Source: Acholoe squamosa
Lineage: Eukaryota; Annelida; Polychaeta; Phyllodocida; Polynoidae
Direction: 5' to 3'
Length of the DNA: 64,000 nucleotides
NCBI GenBank assembly: GCA_949317995.1
Contig: OX439036.1
Location: 103,957,891 to 104,021,890, forward strand
Shown here one piece after another: positions 52,461 through 63,593 of the stretch. Each line of letters starts with the position of its first letter. Positions within the stretch are counted from its first letter, which is position 1. The translations under genes were made by a program, and so were the position numbers. The notes below the pieces were generated by a model, which was not told where the DNA came from, made no database searches, and was given only the letters and a program-made list of their open reading frames with translations.

Positions 52461-53700
52461 TCAGTAACCCTTACTGGCCAAAACGAGGCTTTGATAGGAG
52501 CAAATAGCTCTGGGGACAGACCTGCGTGAGCTGTAAAACAGGTCCGCCTCAGAAGGGTAATAAGTTTCATCTGATTCAGTGAGTGAGCTTACAGTGTAGG
52601 CCTGGCTATCACTAGAGTCAGATGATGTAGTATGTATAGTAGTGCGAGCTGGACTAGCGGTACTAACAACCTGATCCATTTGCTCTATTATGTGAGAAAT
52701 ACATGGAGAGTGGTCTACTGTACAGGTGTTGTCTGGAGTGGGAAGTTTAGTGTTAATATCTGACATGGGCCTATATATTGGAGCCTAAGCTTGGATGAGG
52801 TAGATTTATCACAATCATCAGCAGGGATAGATGTGGCTAAGTCTGTGTCCAAGTTCATGTCAGCAGTATCATAGGTAGAGCCAGGGTAATCCGGCTCAGG
52901 CCTGAAAAGAGGGCTCTTAATCTCCTGGTTGTTTGCAGCGGCATGCTGTGAAGCTATGGAAATGAAGCTTCTGAATATTGTGCCTGCACCAGGTGCAGTG
53001 GTGTATACCACCTTCTGTATGACCATCAGGCTTAGTGCAGACTGTCCTAGTGTTGTAAGCCTGACAGGGCACATCAGTGCGACCAGCTGAGCTTCGAGAG
53101 ACTTTGAACAGTCTGTTTATCAGTTTTAGTCTGATTCTGAGAAGTGGCCTCATTTTTAGACTCTGTTTTAGACTTAGACTTATTCTATGTGAGTGAGGCG
53201 TCAGCTATGTCGGCGGTGGGGTAGAGTTTACCCGCTCTAGCCTTGACCTCAATGAACTGATAGATGCACAATCCTGCCAAGTAAATAGTTCATCAGCAAT
53301 GGAAGACAGGACTTCTTCTGACCAGTCACGTATCTGCTCCCACTGATAATCTTTGCCCGCTGTTATTATGTCCATGATATGCTTAGCAATACGGGGCTTA
53401 TCTTGGGGCAGAGTACGTTGGTCTTTCATAAGCCATGACAGGCCAAACAAATATTCTAAAGGGTCTAGGACATTTAGACCTGTTTTAATATGTGTAGGTC
53501 CAAGGAAAATGAAGTCGTGGGCATGAGTAGGCTTACCCTTGATAGATGACAGCTGATATGATATAGAGGTGAGGATATTTGCTACCTTCTCAGTGACAGA
53601 AGCAGGACCTTTGTCTTGGTAGCTGAGTGGTAGAGGGTAGGATTTCTCACCCATGAAGGTAGAGGCCTGTATGGCCGCAGCAAACTCGTCGACGACCGAA
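52461..53700 (-). pseudogene. gag: DIRS-type gag-like region
   Basis: Upstream of the reverse transcriptase on the minus strand. The frame 53654-53205 (extending from about 53700) reads MGEKSYPLPLSYQDKGPASV, then KGKPTHAHDFIFLGPTH and DWSEEVLSSIADELFTWQDC, which is like DIRS gag N-terminal regions. Downstream frames (53153-52917, 53074-52715, 52766-52461) overlap with shifts and include a Cys/His cluster HHCTWCRHNIQKLHFHSFTAC and an acidic segment. Stops and shifts fragment the gene. Left and right terminal repeats of the DIRS element are not recognised. Confidence 0.6.
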
Positions 53701-54594
53701 ATACTATTATGTAAATCCTACGATTTACCGAGATTTTGTGATTGTTGTACGATTTTACTAATAGAACAGAGATTTGGCGATCATACAACATTCTGAAACA
53801 GATGCCTGGCATCTCCACCTGCCAGCGTTGCATTGGTGCAGAGCTCTTGCCAGTCTTGGTGTTATATTTCCTGTTGGGTCATGAGCCTGGATGCATCATG
53901 TAGCAACACTTCTATACGTGTACTTCTTTAAGAATGTAAACCACGCTGCTCCGTTTTAAACACTCCTCTTAACCAAGGTATTTGGTTTAGCCAGAATTAC
54001 GATTGACTAAACCTTACCACCTCACTCATACCTGGATATTCATCTTCTGCCGATTTTCACCGTTTTTGATGGCATGACAGTAGTAGATATCAATAGTGGC
54101 ATATTCACCAAAACATTTATACTGTTCTTCTTTGATATGTTAAACCAAACTTTAAAGTTAGAATCTTGCAATATAAAATATTTTTCAAAGGTTTAAAGTG
54201 GGATGAAGATTGTGAAAAAGGGCCGGTTTTAATTTTAGACAAAACGGCCAAATTTTGAGGAAATAAAGCACTGTTTTCCGCGATTCCTTAAGGTCTAAAA
54301 GGTTAACCTGTGTTCATAAATCCAGTGATGAGTGAGGTTAGCAGTCACTAGACTTCAGAAACTCACCAGGAAGGAATTTCCCAAGATGGTACGATTGAAC
54401 ACAACCACTACGATTTGAAACCCTCAAAACTATGCTCTATATGATCAGCACTTAATGTAGTAATTATATGGGGGGGCAGTGGTACCAGTACAATTAGTAG
54501 TGACCACTAGATGCATGGCTGTAATGGCATTAGCGTGATTGAGGGATCCGGCTACCATTTGTAGGGGTCTAGTCATATGATCTTGAGAAATGCT
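53701..54594. other. No gene seen
   Basis: Flank of the DIRS element. AT-rich. Confidence 0.4.
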
Positions 54595-54745
54595 TTCCAG
54601 GGCTGCATTCATGCTTCATGCTAACCCTACAGGGTTAATACAGTTCTGGATGGTCGGCATTCATGATGCACTAATAAAGTGTTGGTGAGCAGTTTTGCCT
54701 GCACTTCATGGGCATGTTGCACCCTGCATCAGCGGCCCCTAACCA
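54595..54745. mobile_element. GATGCA-rich palindrome family copy
   Basis: GGGCTGCATTCATG..., CATTCATGATGCACTAATAA and the end CCTGCATCAGCGGCCCCTAA match the family at 6136 and 9725. Confidence 0.6.
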
Positions 54746-54979
54746 CAAGTGGGGGGGGGGGGCATTTTTTAACACACTATACGGCGGCACCATTAAAATT
54801 CTTCTAGTCCTACCAAAATTCCCATAGCCTTAAAGCTCTACGATCGAACGCACCACTATCGCACACAGCACTAGGACGGCAAATTTCAATGCGTAGTGCA
54901 CTGTAATACCGCGCCAATCTATTTACAGCACATTGCTTTTATTTTTAGAAAACAGTAAGAAATGCTGTCAGTCTAAACC

Positions 54980-55662
54980 TACGGAGCCCCTAATAGGACA
55001 CACCAAAAAGATTTTTTTTCATTCAAAAAATATTCCTGCAGCTACTGGAACATTCCTGCGGATACTGGAACATTCCTGCGGATACAGGAACATTCCTGCG
55101 GGTACTGGAACATTCCTGCGGATACTGGAACATTCCTGTGGGTACTGGAACATTCCTGCGGGTACTGGAACATTCCTGCGGGTACTGGAACATTCCTGCG
55201 GCTACAGGGACATTCTTACAGCTACAGGGGTATTCTTGTAGGTACAGGGGTATTTTTGCATGTACAGGAACATTCCTGAGGGTACACTACACAAGGATAA
55301 TTCTAGCACCTACACGAATTCTTTGTGCACCCACAAGAATTCTTTGTGCACCTGCAAAAATGTTCCTGTACCTGCAGGAATCTTCCAGTACCCACAGGAA
55401 TCTTCCAGTATCAGCAGGAATCTTCCAGTACCCGCAGGAATATTTTTTTATGAAAAAAATCTTTTTGGTATTGTTCAGTATCCGCAAGAATTCTTCAGTA
55501 TCCGCAAGAATTCTTCAATACCCTTAAGAATTTTTCAGTACCCGCAAGAATTCTTCAGTACCTGCAAGAATTCTTCAGTACCCGCAAGAATTCTTCAGTA
55601 GCCACAAGAATATTTTTTCAGGGGAAAAATTATTTGTGGTATGTCCTTTTAGGGGCTCCGTA
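54980..55662. mobile_element. Foldback-type transposon, copy B
   Basis: The ends TACGGAGCCCCTAATAGGAC and its mirror image are the same as in copy A (704-1661). The left arm is a tandem array of 20-bp units like TGGAACATTCCTGCGGGTAC (about 55035-55280). The right arm is the reverse-complement array (CAGTACCCGCAAGAATTCTT units, about 55370-55610). The centre (TTCTAGCACCTACAC, TTTGTGCACC) is shared with copy A in inverted orientation. It is flanked by AAACC on both sides, offset by one base on the right. The element is cleaner and more symmetric than copy A, hence younger. No transposase. Confidence 0.85.
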
Positions 55663-55905
55663 CAAACCTTATGACCATACAGCAGATTGTCCCGTACCCA
55701 GTACACGACAATGTCCTGCATATTTACAATTGGGGCTCTGAGTGTGTTAAGAAATAGCCTCCAAACGCATCTCCAGTCGTAGGGCTAGGTGTGATCGTGA
55801 TACATTAAGGCCTCACCTCCAGGTCTTATGATAAAACTCTCCACATCATGTCGTTATGACTGCATACTGTCACTAAGGGGTTAATTCAGTATAAGGGAGG
55901 GATAC
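55663..55905. other. No gene seen
   Basis: Short flank between two transposons. Confidence 0.4.
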
Positions 55906-56166
55906 CTTTTTAACAACGGGGGGGGGGGGGGTCTGGTGGGTTTGCACGCGGATGTACGGAAACGATTTTGGCTCCCCCCCGTCTCAAAATTCTTTTGACC
56001 CCCCGAACCCCCCAGAGAGCTGAAAATCGCGTACAAAGGCAACCTTTGAACCTATGGTAATGTGTCGGCTTTTGTGCAAAAAACAGGTGACCCCCCTGGT
56101 CAAGAGGCCGAAAAAATTCTGCCCCCCCCCCTCGAACCCACCAGCCTCCCCTGTTGTTAAAGAAAG
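55906..56166. mobile_element. MITE with TTTAACAAC-G-run ends
   Basis: TTTTTAACAAC, a G-run and TCTGGTGGGTT at the left are mirrored by AACCCACCAGCC, TCCCC and TGTTGTTAAAG at the right. The interior has C-runs and GCCCCCC stretches. Confidence 0.75.
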
Positions 56167-56564
56167 GATCACTCCCTAAGCTAGCAGTAATCCATTCAAG
56201 TCCATTCAAAACCTCTAAGTTCATTCATACCTTCTTGTGTGGGCCATCAAATTTAGACACCCCCCCCCCCCCCCATTGCTGAACAGTGACATGAAGATAA
56301 ATGATCTCACGGCAGCGGGGTGCTCTAATGTTTACCTCTGTTTATTGGGTCATGGTGCATCCGCCATACACTGAAACAGAAACACAGGGCTAATCAAACT
56401 TATACCACACTTGGGTGGAAAGACAATGGAAAAGCACAGGTAATATATTGCGTATAGCTGCTGTAAGTTGATGCGGTCCTCTGAGCACACACACCCTTCC
56501 TCATTCCACAGCTTGTGAATGGTTTTGAGTGGGTCACAAGTGTAGCATAAGTGAGATAAACACA

Positions 56565-56649
56565 GGTAGATAAACACCGAGTTTGGTCACTGTATTCAGC
56601 CTGTTGTCTATATAGTGAATACAGTGACCAAACTCGGTGTTTATCTACC
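56565..56649. repeat. Perfect 34-bp inverted repeat with 17-base loop
   Basis: Arms 56565-56598 (GGTAGATAAACACCGAGTTT...) and 56616-56649 (...AAACTCGGTGTTTATCTACC) are exact complements over 34 bases. The loop is GCCTGTTGTCTATATAG. Confidence 0.95.
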
Positions 56650-56827
56650 ACATAACCTTATTCAATTAGAATAACCTCAAAACATATTGTTGACATGCAC
56701 ATTTAAGCTGGCCCACCAGCACTTCATTAGTGCATCTTGTAGGCTATTGGGCATGATGCACTTTTAAATTGTTTGTCACTTATCACATCATGTTCCATTG
56801 ATGAAATAATAGTTATCATGAAACCCA

Positions 56828-57072
56828 GCGTATAAAGCTGCATCCTCGTATAAGGTGCACCCACGTATAGCCTATGCCACACCCATGTATAAGCTGGATC
56901 CACTTATAAGCCGCACCCTTATAAGCTGGACCCACATATAGCCTATGCCGCACACATTACTGTATAAGCCGGATCCACTTATAAGCCGCACCCTCGTATA
57001 AGCCGGACCCACGTATAGCCTATGCCACACCCATGTATCAGCTGGATCCACTTATAGGCCAGCCTCGATTAT
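56828..57072 (+). repeat. TATAAGCCGCACC-type motif array
   Basis: More than ten spaced copies of GTATAAGCYG(C/G)ACCC / CGTATAGCCTATGCC / CTTATAAGCCGCACC. The period is irregular (12-20 bases). CTCGATTATCCAGG at about 57066 is reminiscent of pogo/Tigger termini. Confidence 0.75.
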
Positions 57073-58290
57073 CCAGGTCTTACTTCTGCTCATACCTGGC
57101 TCCATTTACGGGCCTGGACCTTACTTGTAAGTAGTGACCCAGTTAAAATGGGCAATCTAGGGCGCCCATTTTCAGTGGAGGTAGGCCAAGAGCCAAGTGA
57201 GGGTGTATGGTCTCTTGTGCACCCCCTTAGCAATAAACAGCTCCCATGCACAGTGCCTCTGTGGAGGGAGGTTATAATGTGATAGATCACCTCTGCAGAG
57301 GTGGAAGTAATGTCAGTTATCTGCCATGACCTCCATCTCCAAGGAGGTTTTCTCACTTATACTCCAATATGTAATAATGGCAGAGCCAAATAGAGTTATT
57401 TTCATCCTTTAATTTGTGATAGTTAAGTGATTATAAAAGTCATTTGCAATTGGAATAGTGAGGGATTTGAACTTGCATGTAGGGTAGAGGCACCTCTGTC
57501 TGATGAGCAAGAGGTGGTCATATTTGATCATCGTACCTATAAATATCTTAGATTATAAGGTGTATTACATAAAGGGGAACTTGATATATTGACATTTATA
57601 TTCCCAAATACGTTTTATGATTGGACTCACAACATATGAGGAACTGAACTGTAAACCCTTTGCCCTGAGGGGGTCAAACTGTACCTATAGTCAGACACCT
57701 CATGCTAGAAAGGAGCCTACATCCAGATAGCAAATTACCTCATCCATAAAGAAATATTCCATCCCTGTATGGCAAGTACAAAGTACTGGTATATAGTATG
57801 GTACAATAGAATTCAAGCCAGCATGAATGGTATTACTGTCCACATTATCCATATTATTTCAACAAACCTTTAGTGGGGGGGGGGGGGGTATGCTTGGATG
57901 GAAAAGGACTTCTAATGGACATTGGTATGGAGCTATAAGATATTGATCAAACAGACCAGTTGAGCAATTCACTAGATATTTCCTCTCATCAGAATTAGTA
58001 AAGCAATATATCATATGATCTAGTCCATCTATTCTTCACTTTTTAAATACAGGGACACATAAATATATATATGTGACATGTACTGGGAAAGAGGCCCTTA
58101 TTGCCCCCTGCACTAAGGGCCCTTTGCACAGATCGTGTCACGTATGCATATCATAGAATATGTGGAATTTTCATATTTATTCTGGAATTCAATCCCAAAG
58201 GTGTCCGATTTTGGTATCTGTCCTTTACCCTACTCATGTGCTATTAGATGACAATTTTATCTATGATATCACCTAATTTAATCTGAGAGT
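57073..58290. other. No gene seen
   Basis: Noncoding, with a G-run at about 57879. The minus-strand 88-codon frame 57090-57356 has no recognisable domain. AGTTCAAATCCC on the minus strand (about 57468) is an isolated B-box-like sequence. Confidence 0.4.
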
Positions 58291-58362
58291 TTTCCTCGTA
58301 TAATGGTTATCATCTTTGACTCTCAAATGAAAACCCTGTAGGCTTGGATCCCTAGCACAACT
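58291..58362 (+). other. tRNA-Glu-like SINE head
   Basis: TCCTCGTATAATGGTTATCA (A box), then GACTCTCAAATG with a CTC anticodon position, then GGCTTGGATCCC (B box, 58341-58352), in tRNA spacing. Stems are imperfect, and it is followed by T-rich sequence, so it is a pseudogene or SINE, not a working tRNA. Confidence 0.55.
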
Positions 58363-59636
58363 TTCTATTTTTTTAACAACTACTCAAAAAAGATAAAAGC
58401 TTTTTGAGGAAATTCTGTAGAAATATATACTGATTCTATGGTAAAGGGCCACCATTCAATTAAGGGGGGGGGATACGCTTCAGATCAAAAAGAAAGGTGC
58501 AAAATAAAATGCCATGTCACTAAAGGGATTCTGATCTAACCAATCTACTATTTTAACCAGCAATCAATGTGCTTTACTTTGACACAGTATATCTTCTTGA
58601 TCGAAAAGTCCTATCATAGGTTGAGTATACTCATCATAGTCAATCTGATGAGCTAAGGTCAACAATCTATAATCAGGTAGACATTTAAATGTCTCAATGG
58701 TAACCTTGGGTCCTCAAACTGACTACCTAAAGCTGTAGATTTGGGTATTCATCATCAACTTAAGGACCCTCCTTAGTGGTGAAGACTTTCAGCTTGCACT
58801 TGTAAGCCAGGTATTAAAATATTTGATCCATTAGTGGCACACACATACATGTCACCTAGTAAGGTAGTTACATATTGTTATTCTGTGTTCACTTGAGGAG
58901 GACCGGGGATTAAAGCAAATGCTCTGGGTCTATTTGAATCTCATCTCAATTGCATGAAATAACCAACCCAAATCTACAGCTTTAGGGCATTCAGTGTAAT
59001 GCACTTCTTCAAGACGAAGTTTCACATGTATAAATAATGGTACACTATACAGTGTAGTAGACGTGTAGTAGACATAGAAAGCAACCCTTAAGGTCTACAT
59101 GGTGGTGTACATGACAAAGAAGTGTCTCCCAGGACCCACCTCCTTTTCAGGAGGTGTAAATGTTATGTCCAATTTCTCCTAACCTATGTACCCTCATATA
59201 AAAATAATGGTGGCAAATGCATGCCATGGTGTTTCTTCCATGTTTTATGGCCTGATGGCTGACATATACTTTGTGAAATGACAGATTGTAATCATACCTC
59301 TCATTAGAAGCTACTATGGTGTCAAGCACAGCAAAGGTGAGAGGAGAGACATGCTGGGCGTGTCAACAATGGAATAACAATACCAGTAAACAAAAGTATT
59401 CACTACTCCTGGGTCACTACTACTTCCTGCAGGTATCACAGTCATATCAAGTCATATGTAGGTATCACAGTAATATGATAATTATAAATTGCCTTTGGTG
59501 GTGCACAGTGACATTCCCTTTCATTTGGTTCTTGGAGTATTGTGCACTCAGCTGTGACCAGGCCCTTTACTGCAGAGCAGAGGTAGTTAGCAGGGTGGCA
59601 GCAGTGGGGGCATTGTGGTCAAAAGTAAAGGGCTGG
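58363..59636. other. No gene seen
   Basis: AT-rich noncoding sequence with short frames only. Confidence 0.45.
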
Positions 59637-59666
59637 CCCAGGCGGTATATTCCAATACCGCCTGGG
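59637..59666. repeat. 12-bp perfect hairpin
   Basis: CCCAGGCGGTAT and ATACCGCCTGGG are exact complements around ATTCCA. Confidence 0.9.
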
Positions 59667-59683
59667 GGTCAGAGGCTGCTTAT

Positions 59684-59905
59684 AGGCTGGAACCACGTAT
59701 AAGCCGGACCCTCGTGTAAGCCTGACTAGCATATAAGTCACACCTGATTATAATCCAAACCCTGAGCCTCACCTTGGGTTTGAAATGGCTGCCCTTCCTT
59801 ACTGTGGTCTTAAACCCTTCGTATAAGCCGCACCCTGAGTCCCTGGAAGGGCTATAAGCCACACCAGGGGTTTGAAATGGACTATAATCCGCAGCTTATT
59901 TGTGG
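59684..59905 (+). repeat. TATAAGCCGGACC-type motif array
   Basis: Spaced motifs GTATAAGCCGGACCC, TATAAGTCACACC, TATAAGCCGCACCC, TATAAGCCACACC and TATAATCCGCAGC, with TTTGAAATGG between. Same family as 56828-57072. Confidence 0.7.
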
Positions 59906-60554
59906 GGTTTTACAGGATATGTACCGTATAGGCACATCTATTTGGGTGTATTTTATAAGTTTGATCATGAAATTCATCTTCAACAGGGTAACAGGGTCTG
60001 TGTCGGGGATATAAAATACACACGCACACTGTTAAGGTGGGTAGCATCGCAGGTAATCTCTGATTAGTAGAGTAAGACACAAGCCTGACTGTGGACAACG
60101 TGTGTGATGTTGGACAAGGTCTGGTTGTTGGGCAAGGTGGGGGGGGGGGGGTTAAAACGTGTGCCGCTGCTGCTGCGTTCTGGCGTATCGGTACACCTTT
60201 TGACTGCTCAACTGCACTTTATGGGAAATATTTCCTGTATATTTTAGTTAGAAAATCACCTTTCTATGCACCTCCAAAAGCCACCTGGTTATCTGTGAAA
60301 TTTTGTCTACTCACAAGTCTGTGCCTATACGTGGGTGCTAAAGATTTTAAGGACGTCACATCGTCATTTTTTAGGAGGGATTCGCGTCACTCCGTCACTT
60401 TTTACATATATGCCAATGTACTGTGAACTTTTGCTATTGTCGCCGTCCGTCACTTTTAACAACCCCTGTGTCACAAGCGTCACTTTTTAAAACCCCTGTG
60501 TCACAGCGTCACGAGCGTCACTTTTTACCCATGTATAGGCACAAGTCTACTCAC
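59906..60554. repeat. Noncoding; degenerate GCGTCACTTTTTA motif
   Basis: At 60385-60530 the motif GCGTCACTTTTTA/ CCGTCACTTTTAAC and CCCCTGTGTCACA occur about six times. A G-run is at 60139. No gene. Confidence 0.5.
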
Positions 60555-60716
60555 CAGACCTACATTCATGTATGATTGATATCGACCGTACAGGGTTGAT
60601 ACATTCTCTAAGGGTCAGCATGATGCACCAATTCAGTGCAAGATGGTAATTTGCTAGCAGTTCATTGGTGCATCATGATAATGGATGAGCATGAATATAG
60701 CGGCATTTAAGGGTTA
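60555..60716. mobile_element. GATGCA-rich palindrome family copy
   Basis: AGGGTTGATACATTCTCTAA, CAGCATGATGCACCAATTCA, CATTGGTGCATCATGATAAT and the end GCGGCATTTAAGGGTTAAAA match the family. Confidence 0.6.
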
Positions 60717-61479
60717 AAAGTCGTGGAGGTGGGGTATGTATAAAAGGAGCACTGATGCATGGTCTCTTACCTATGGTGAGGCTGACATAATTCAATGTCA
60801 TGCACAAGTTACTATATATAATCAGCCCATTCTCTCGGGAGAGGGGGGGGGGGAAGAGGAGCAATAGTAGTTTCCTCCAGATCTATTCTCAAACAGAAAG
60901 AGAAACCATAGATCTTCATCTTCATCGTTTTTTTAGAGTTGCTAGCCGCGTTAGCTGGCAGCGCAGCGACCGTAGCAACTCAGCACGCCAGTAGGTACTG
61001 GGATGGTGGTGGGGGAGTCTGGCGTGGGGGGGGGGGGGGGGTAATTTGTATATAATTATGGTAGGCAGTCTCCACCCCGGGAGCTCAAAAAATGTGGCTT
61101 GGACCACGGGTAGGAGTGGCAACTCCTATCTGTGGTCCTTGCCACATTTTTCTTGTTTAATCTTGTCGTTCAAGTCAAACCCTTAATTAATCATCAAGGT
61201 TTCACTGGAAGTCTATCGAGGCTCCACAGCCAGTTGTCTACAGTGCCAGCAAGTAGTATGTAAGCCATATAGGTCTAATTCAATCATTTCCAAATCCATG
61301 AGAAAAATGTTTGATATCAAAACCTTCTCAATCCCACAAGATAAGTAGTCATGGGAGGAATATAAGAAAGGGAAAATAAGTTTCTTTGATATTCATGGAA
61401 GTGCGCATTTTCGTGTTTTCTTTTTCTTAGTTGGTTCCATAGACGTGCAAACCTGAAAAGAGTGTCATTCTGATGTCAA
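60717..61479. other. No gene seen
   Basis: Noncoding with G-runs (60844, 61026). The inverted pair CACAGATAGGAGT/ACTCCTATCTGTGG-type sequence near 61095-61145 (AATGTGGCTTGGACC ... GGTCCTTGCCACATT) forms a hairpin. Confidence 0.4.
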
Positions 61480-62399
61480 AAAGAAGAAGAAGAAGAAGAA
61501 GAAGAAGAAGAAGAAGAAGAAGAAGAAGAAGAAGAAGAAGAAGAAGAAGAAGAAGAAGAAGAAGAAGAAGAAGAAGAAGAAGAAGAAGAAGAAGAAGAAG
61601 AAGAAGAAGAAGAAGAAGAAGAAGAAGAAGAAGAAGAAGAAGAAGAAGAAGAAGAAGAAGAAGAAGAAGAAGAAGGAGAAGAAGAAGAAGAAGAAGAAGA
61701 AGAAGAAGAAGGAGAAGAAGAAGAAGGAGAAGAAGAAGGAGGAGGAGGAGGAGGAGGAGGAGGAGGAGAGAGGAGGAGGAGGAGGAGGAGGAGGAGGAGG
61801 AGGAGGAGGAGGAGGAGGAGGAGGAGGAGGAGGAGGAGGAGGAGGAGGAGGAGGAGGAGGAGGAGGAGGAGGAGGAGGAGGAGGAGGAGGAGGGAGGAGG
61901 AGGAGGAGGAGGAGGAGGAGGAGGAGGAGGAGGAGGAGGAGGAGGAGGAGGAGGAGGAGGAGGAGGAGGAGGAGGAGGAGGAGGAGGAGGAGGAGGAGGA
62001 GGAGGAGGAGGAGGAGGAGGAGGAGGAGGAGGAGGAGGAGGAGGAGGAGGAGGAGGAGGAGGAGGAGGAGGAGGAGGAGGAGGAGGAGGAGGAGGAGGAG
62101 GAGGAGGAGGAGGAGGAGGAGGAGGAGGAGGAGGAGGAGGAGGAGGAGGAGGAGGAGGAGGAGGAGGAGGAGGAGGAGGAGGAGGAGGAGGAGGAGGAGG
62201 AGGAGGAGGAGGAGGAGGAGGAGGAGGAGGAGGAGGAGGAGGAGGAGGAGGAGGAGGAGGAGAGGAGGAGGAGGAGGAGGAGGAGGAGGAGGAGGGAGGA
62301 GGAGGAGGAGGAGGAGGAGGAGGAGGAGGAGGAGGAGGAGGAGGAGGAGGAGGAGGAGGAGAAGAAGAAGAAGAAGAAGAAGAAGAAGAAGAAGAAGAG
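61480..62399 (+). repeat. ~920-bp compound (AAG)n-(AGG)n-(AAG)n polypurine tract
   Basis: (AAG)n at 61480-61737, (AGG)n at 61738-62360 with single-step register slips (about 61768, 61891, 62261, 62293), and (AAG)n at 62361-62399. The long Arg/Glu/Gly, Leu/Pro and Ser frames across it are artefacts. Confidence 0.99.
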
Positions 62400-62588
62400 G
62401 TGAAAAAGTATCAAGTAGGTTATGTACATGACCAGAATTGGAGTACATTTGTTGTAGCTATCACGACTCCCTTTATATTCAGCGTTACATTGGCCATTAC
62501 CTTGAGGAACATAGATTATTATAGTAGTATAGTATGTATCGGAACGGGACTATAGCTAATCTAAGGATATTACTCACTGGGGATGCAG
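62400..62588. other. No gene seen
   Basis: Short unique flank. Confidence 0.4.
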
Positions 62589-62765
62589 CCAATCAGAGGC
62601 CTCCCTTTTGGCGGGAAATTCAAATGTGGGGTCATGTGACCTAGACCCCCGTGGTGTGGCACCAAAATGGCCCAATCAGAACCCTCCCTTTTGGTGGGAA
62701 ATTCAAAATGGTCACGTGACCCAAACCCCCTGTAGTGTGCCGCCAAAATGGCGCCCTCTGATTGG
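62589..62765. repeat. CCAATCAG hairpin repeat 1 with E2F/E-box/YY1-like sites
   Basis: It starts CCAATCAGAGG and ends CCTCTGATTGG-like (inverted). Two ~83-bp tandem halves start at 62589 and 62672. Sites by eye are TTTGGCGGGAAA (E2F-like, 62607-62618), GTCACGTGAC (E-box, 62711-62720), CCAAAATGGC (YY1-like) and CCAAT boxes. Confidence 0.7.
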
Positions 62766-62828
62766 CTTGCTGTTTAGGTCACGTGACCTCTATTATGCAA
62801 ATAAGGTCACATCAATAATTTGAATGAA

Positions 62829-62940
62829 CCAATCAGAGGTCGTCATTTTGGTGGGAAATTTTGAAAAATTTGGTGACATGACTCTATTTTTTAAAATCTT
62901 TTGCCAAAACAAAAGGAGACCTCTGATTGGTGGCTGTCCA
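62829..62940. repeat. CCAATCAG hairpin repeat 2
   Basis: CCAATCAGAGGTCGTCATTT at the left and AGACCTCTGATTGG at the right are inverted. A GTCACGTGAC E-box (62778-62787) and an ATGCAAAT octamer (62795-62802) lie between the two hairpin repeats. Confidence 0.7.
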
Positions 62941-63593
62941 CACGCCATACCGTCAGTCAGCTGTATGCAGCAAGCAAGTAGTTACGTGACCTTATTAGCA
63001 TGAAGAGGTGTGGTTTATTATGTAGATGAGGGTGTGACTATAGTGAGATATCTTTTATATGAATAAAAAAAGGCAAGCTGAAAGCTTGCCAAGAAAAAAC
63101 CCCCAAAAAAACCCAAAAAAACTGGGAAATATTTGGAGAGGGGAGTGGGGGCCCTTGGGGTGGGGGGGGTCTTTGGGGGGAACCATTGGGTTGGGGGCCT
63201 TGAGTGGGTGGGGTCCCCTTTATTTTTAGTAAACCCGCCCTCTGTGAAAGGACGGTGTTTATTCCACATAATTGTATCGAAAGTGTTGAGTCTCCTTGAT
63301 AAATCGCCGAAACGTACGTACTTGACCATTCTCTTAGATAGGTAGGTAGGTAACGTGGTGCTAGCAGTGACAACGGTGGTAGTAGCTGTGACGAGTGTGG
63401 TCCTATCAGTGGTAGGCGAGGTGGTAAATGAGACAGCAGAGACGTGACGTAAGTGGTTCATATAGATGTGCTTAATCCCCTTTCCAGCTGTATACTCTCC
63501 GTCTCCACTACGTTCCTGTGTAGCGACTTAAGATGTGATTCCCGTGGTACACACCTCCGACTCCTTAACATAATTCACCACGCCCTTCCACAA
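62941..63593. other. Probable 3' flank/UTR of the death-domain gene
   Basis: On the minus strand the sequence downstream of the stop at 63594 includes AATAAA (complement at 63011-63016), a possible polyadenylation signal. The minus frames 63018-63461 and 63038-63373 are Thr/Pro-rich low-complexity and not considered coding. Confidence 0.35.
63070..63088. repeat. 8-bp hairpin flanked by A-runs
   Basis: GGCAAGCT-GAA-AGCTTGCC between A-rich flanks. Confidence 0.85.

Noticed and set aside
58291-58362. Functional tRNA-Glu gene
   Set aside because: Stem mismatches and a SINE-like T-rich tail; more likely a tRNA-derived repeat.
59316-59702. 128-codon plus-strand ORF
   Set aside because: No domain, irregular composition, and its end runs into the hairpin and the TATAAGCC array.
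61465-62555. Three overlapping open frames of 317-360 codons (poly-Arg/Glu/Gly, poly-Leu/Pro/Phe, poly-Ser)
   Set aside because: They arise from the uninterrupted (AAG)n/(AGG)n tract, which has no stop in several frames. There is no unique coding sequence.
63018-63461. Thr/Pro-rich minus-strand ORF as the C-terminus of the death-domain gene
   Set aside because: It is separated from the death-domain frame by a stop. Low complexity and the G-run-rich DNA explain it. An exon junction cannot be shown.
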